Of a stretch of 5,454 nucleotides of DNA, positions 4,606 through 5,454 are shown piece after piece (position 1 is the first letter of the stretch; each line of letters opens with the position of its first letter). The stretch is from Nitrospira lenta (GTDB lineage Bacteria > Nitrospirota > Nitrospiria > Nitrospirales > Nitrospiraceae): NCBI GenBank assembly GCA_945906715.1, contig CAMDRK010000200.1:1-5454 (forward strand), given 5' to 3'. Position numbers and translations under genes: made by a program. The notes under the pieces were generated by a model. That model was not told the DNA's origin. It saw only the letters and a list, made by a program, of their open reading frames with translations, and ran no database searches.

Positions 4606-5454
4606 CTAGGCTGTGCCGACCGTAGGCAATGGCGACCGGGGGCCGCTCCCATAGGCGCCCACCACCACCGCCAGCAAAATGAGCCCACTTCCAACCCACC
4701 CCTGAGTATCCAATGTTTCCCCCAGGAAATACCAGGAGAGCCAGGCCGCGTAGGCCGGCTCCGATGCAAAGATCAATGCCACCTGTTGCGCCGGCACAAT
4801 GCGTTGCACCCACATTTGAACGGCAAAGGCACCGGTCGCAAGCCCTCCCGTCACCCCAAGCCCGACAAGCAACAACATCGTCGGCGCAAAGGCCTGAGCC
4901 GGCGCCTGCTCAATCAGCATGGTAGGAAGCAATAAGACGACCGACGCCATCATTTGCCAGGCAAACAAAGACGGCGCATCGACCTCCCGGGTAAACCGTT
5001 CAAGGCAGGCAATATGCGCGGCAAATGCTATCGCACAGCCGAGCGTCAAGAGATCGCCAAGATTTCCCGATGCACTGGGCTTTACCAATAACCAGAGCCC
5101 CACCATGGCGATTCCCGTGGCCAACCACACGCGCCGGTCGAATCGGCGCAGGATCAACGGCACGATGACGACGTACAACGCGGTAATGAAGGCAGAATTC
5201 GATGCGGTGCTATAGTGGAGCCCAACCGTTTGGAGGACATAACCGAGAAAGAGCCAGCAGGTGGCAATCGCACTCGCCCGTAAAACCGCCGGCTCGCGAC
5301 GCAAGCGAAGTCTCCAGAGCAGAAACCCGCCCCCGACCAACAAGGCTCCCAGGAGAAATCGGAGAAACAGAAACGAGAACGGTGGAATTTGCTCCAGCAC
5401 CGCTTTGGTAGCAGGGAATGTTGCACCCCAAATGAACGTTGTCAGCAGAAGTGC
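4606..5454 (-). CDS. EamA/DMT-family membrane transporter (5' end outside the window)
   Basis: The 282 visible residues contain about ten hydrophobic segments arranged as two EamA repeats, the pattern of drug/metabolite transporter superfamily permeases in the inner membrane. The frame stays open to base 5454. The first visible stretch, ALLLTTFIWGATFPATKAVL, is a typical first EamA helix, so the gene starts beyond the window and the GTG at 5400-5398 is an internal Val codon. Probably only about 5-20 residues are missing, as members are usually near 300 aa. The first repeat ends near visible residue 125 and the second runs from about 134 to 268. The second holds the family-typical segment SEPAYAAWLSWYFLGETL (231-248). 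The short C-terminal tail is cytoplasmic-looking. Family members export or import amino acids, other metabolites or drugs; the substrate cannot be read from sequence. Downstream lies the structured gap; no partner gene is evident. Confidence 0.95.
   Translation of the reverse strand, partial: ALLLTTFIWGATFPATKAVLEQIPPFSFLFLRFLLGALLVGGGFLLWRLRLRREPAVLRASAIATCWLFLGYVLQTVGLHYSTASNSAFITALYVVIVPLILRRFDRRVWLATGIAMVGLWLLVKPSASGNLGDLLTLGCAIAFAAHIACLERFTREVDAPSLFAWQMMASVVLLLPTMLIEQAPAQAFAPTMLLLVGLGVTGGLATGAFAVQMWVQRIVPAQQVALIFASEPAYAAWLSWYFLGETLDTQGWVGSGLILLAVVVGAYGSGPRSPLPTVGTA

Noticed and set aside
4388..4813. 141-codon minus-strand frame over the structured gap
   Set aside because: It is glycine/arginine-rich because of the G/C-rich palindromes and overlaps the transporter end in another frame.

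Overview
The window is about 60% GC by eye and carries four protein-coding genes, all on the minus strand and separated by modest gaps. It looks chromosomal and free-living bacterial. Gene style and short GC-rich intergenic palindromes would suit Nitrospira/Nitrospirota or a deltaproteobacterium-like lineage, but nothing here fixes the taxon. There is no insertion sequence, phage gene, tRNA, rRNA or CRISPR array.

Reading in the direction of transcription (right to left): (1) 5454-4606 is an EamA/DMT-type transporter whose first few residues lie outside the window. The reading frame is open to the window edge, so an internal GTG at 5400 is not the true start. (2) 4605-4369 is a 237-bp gap with a compact structured element. 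It consists of a C/G-rich imperfect palindrome with a G-quadruplex motif on each strand (4422-4470), abutting a 92-bp palindrome (4469-4560) whose two 30-bp arms are each built of four heptamers of the form GGCNNNN. (3) 4368-3901 is a 155-aa protein I do not recognise, with an exact internal 21-bp direct repeat. (4) 3900-3687 is the control region of the next operon, with a plausible sigma-70-type promoter, a dyad over the -10 box and a pair of tandem 13-bp repeats further upstream. (5) 3686-1722 is a soluble PAS-GAF-PAS histidine kinase. (6) 1720-317 is an NtrC-type response regulator (receiver, sigma-54 AAA+ domain, Fis-type HTH). Its ATG lies one base after the kinase stop codon, and its ribosome-binding site sits inside the last kinase codons. 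(7) 316-1 contains no gene I can support, only one strong hairpin at 70-94.

The kinase and regulator form a clear two-gene two-component system. A cytoplasmic signal sensed by the PAS/GAF domains should lead to phosphorylation of D53 of the regulator, which would then activate sigma-54 promoters elsewhere; no convincing sigma-54 promoter is seen here. The transporter and the unknown protein have no visible functional link to it. I do not see a novel multi-gene system. The most unusual signal is non-coding: the heptamer-built palindrome at 4469-4560, in which every seventh pair of the stem is non-complementary.
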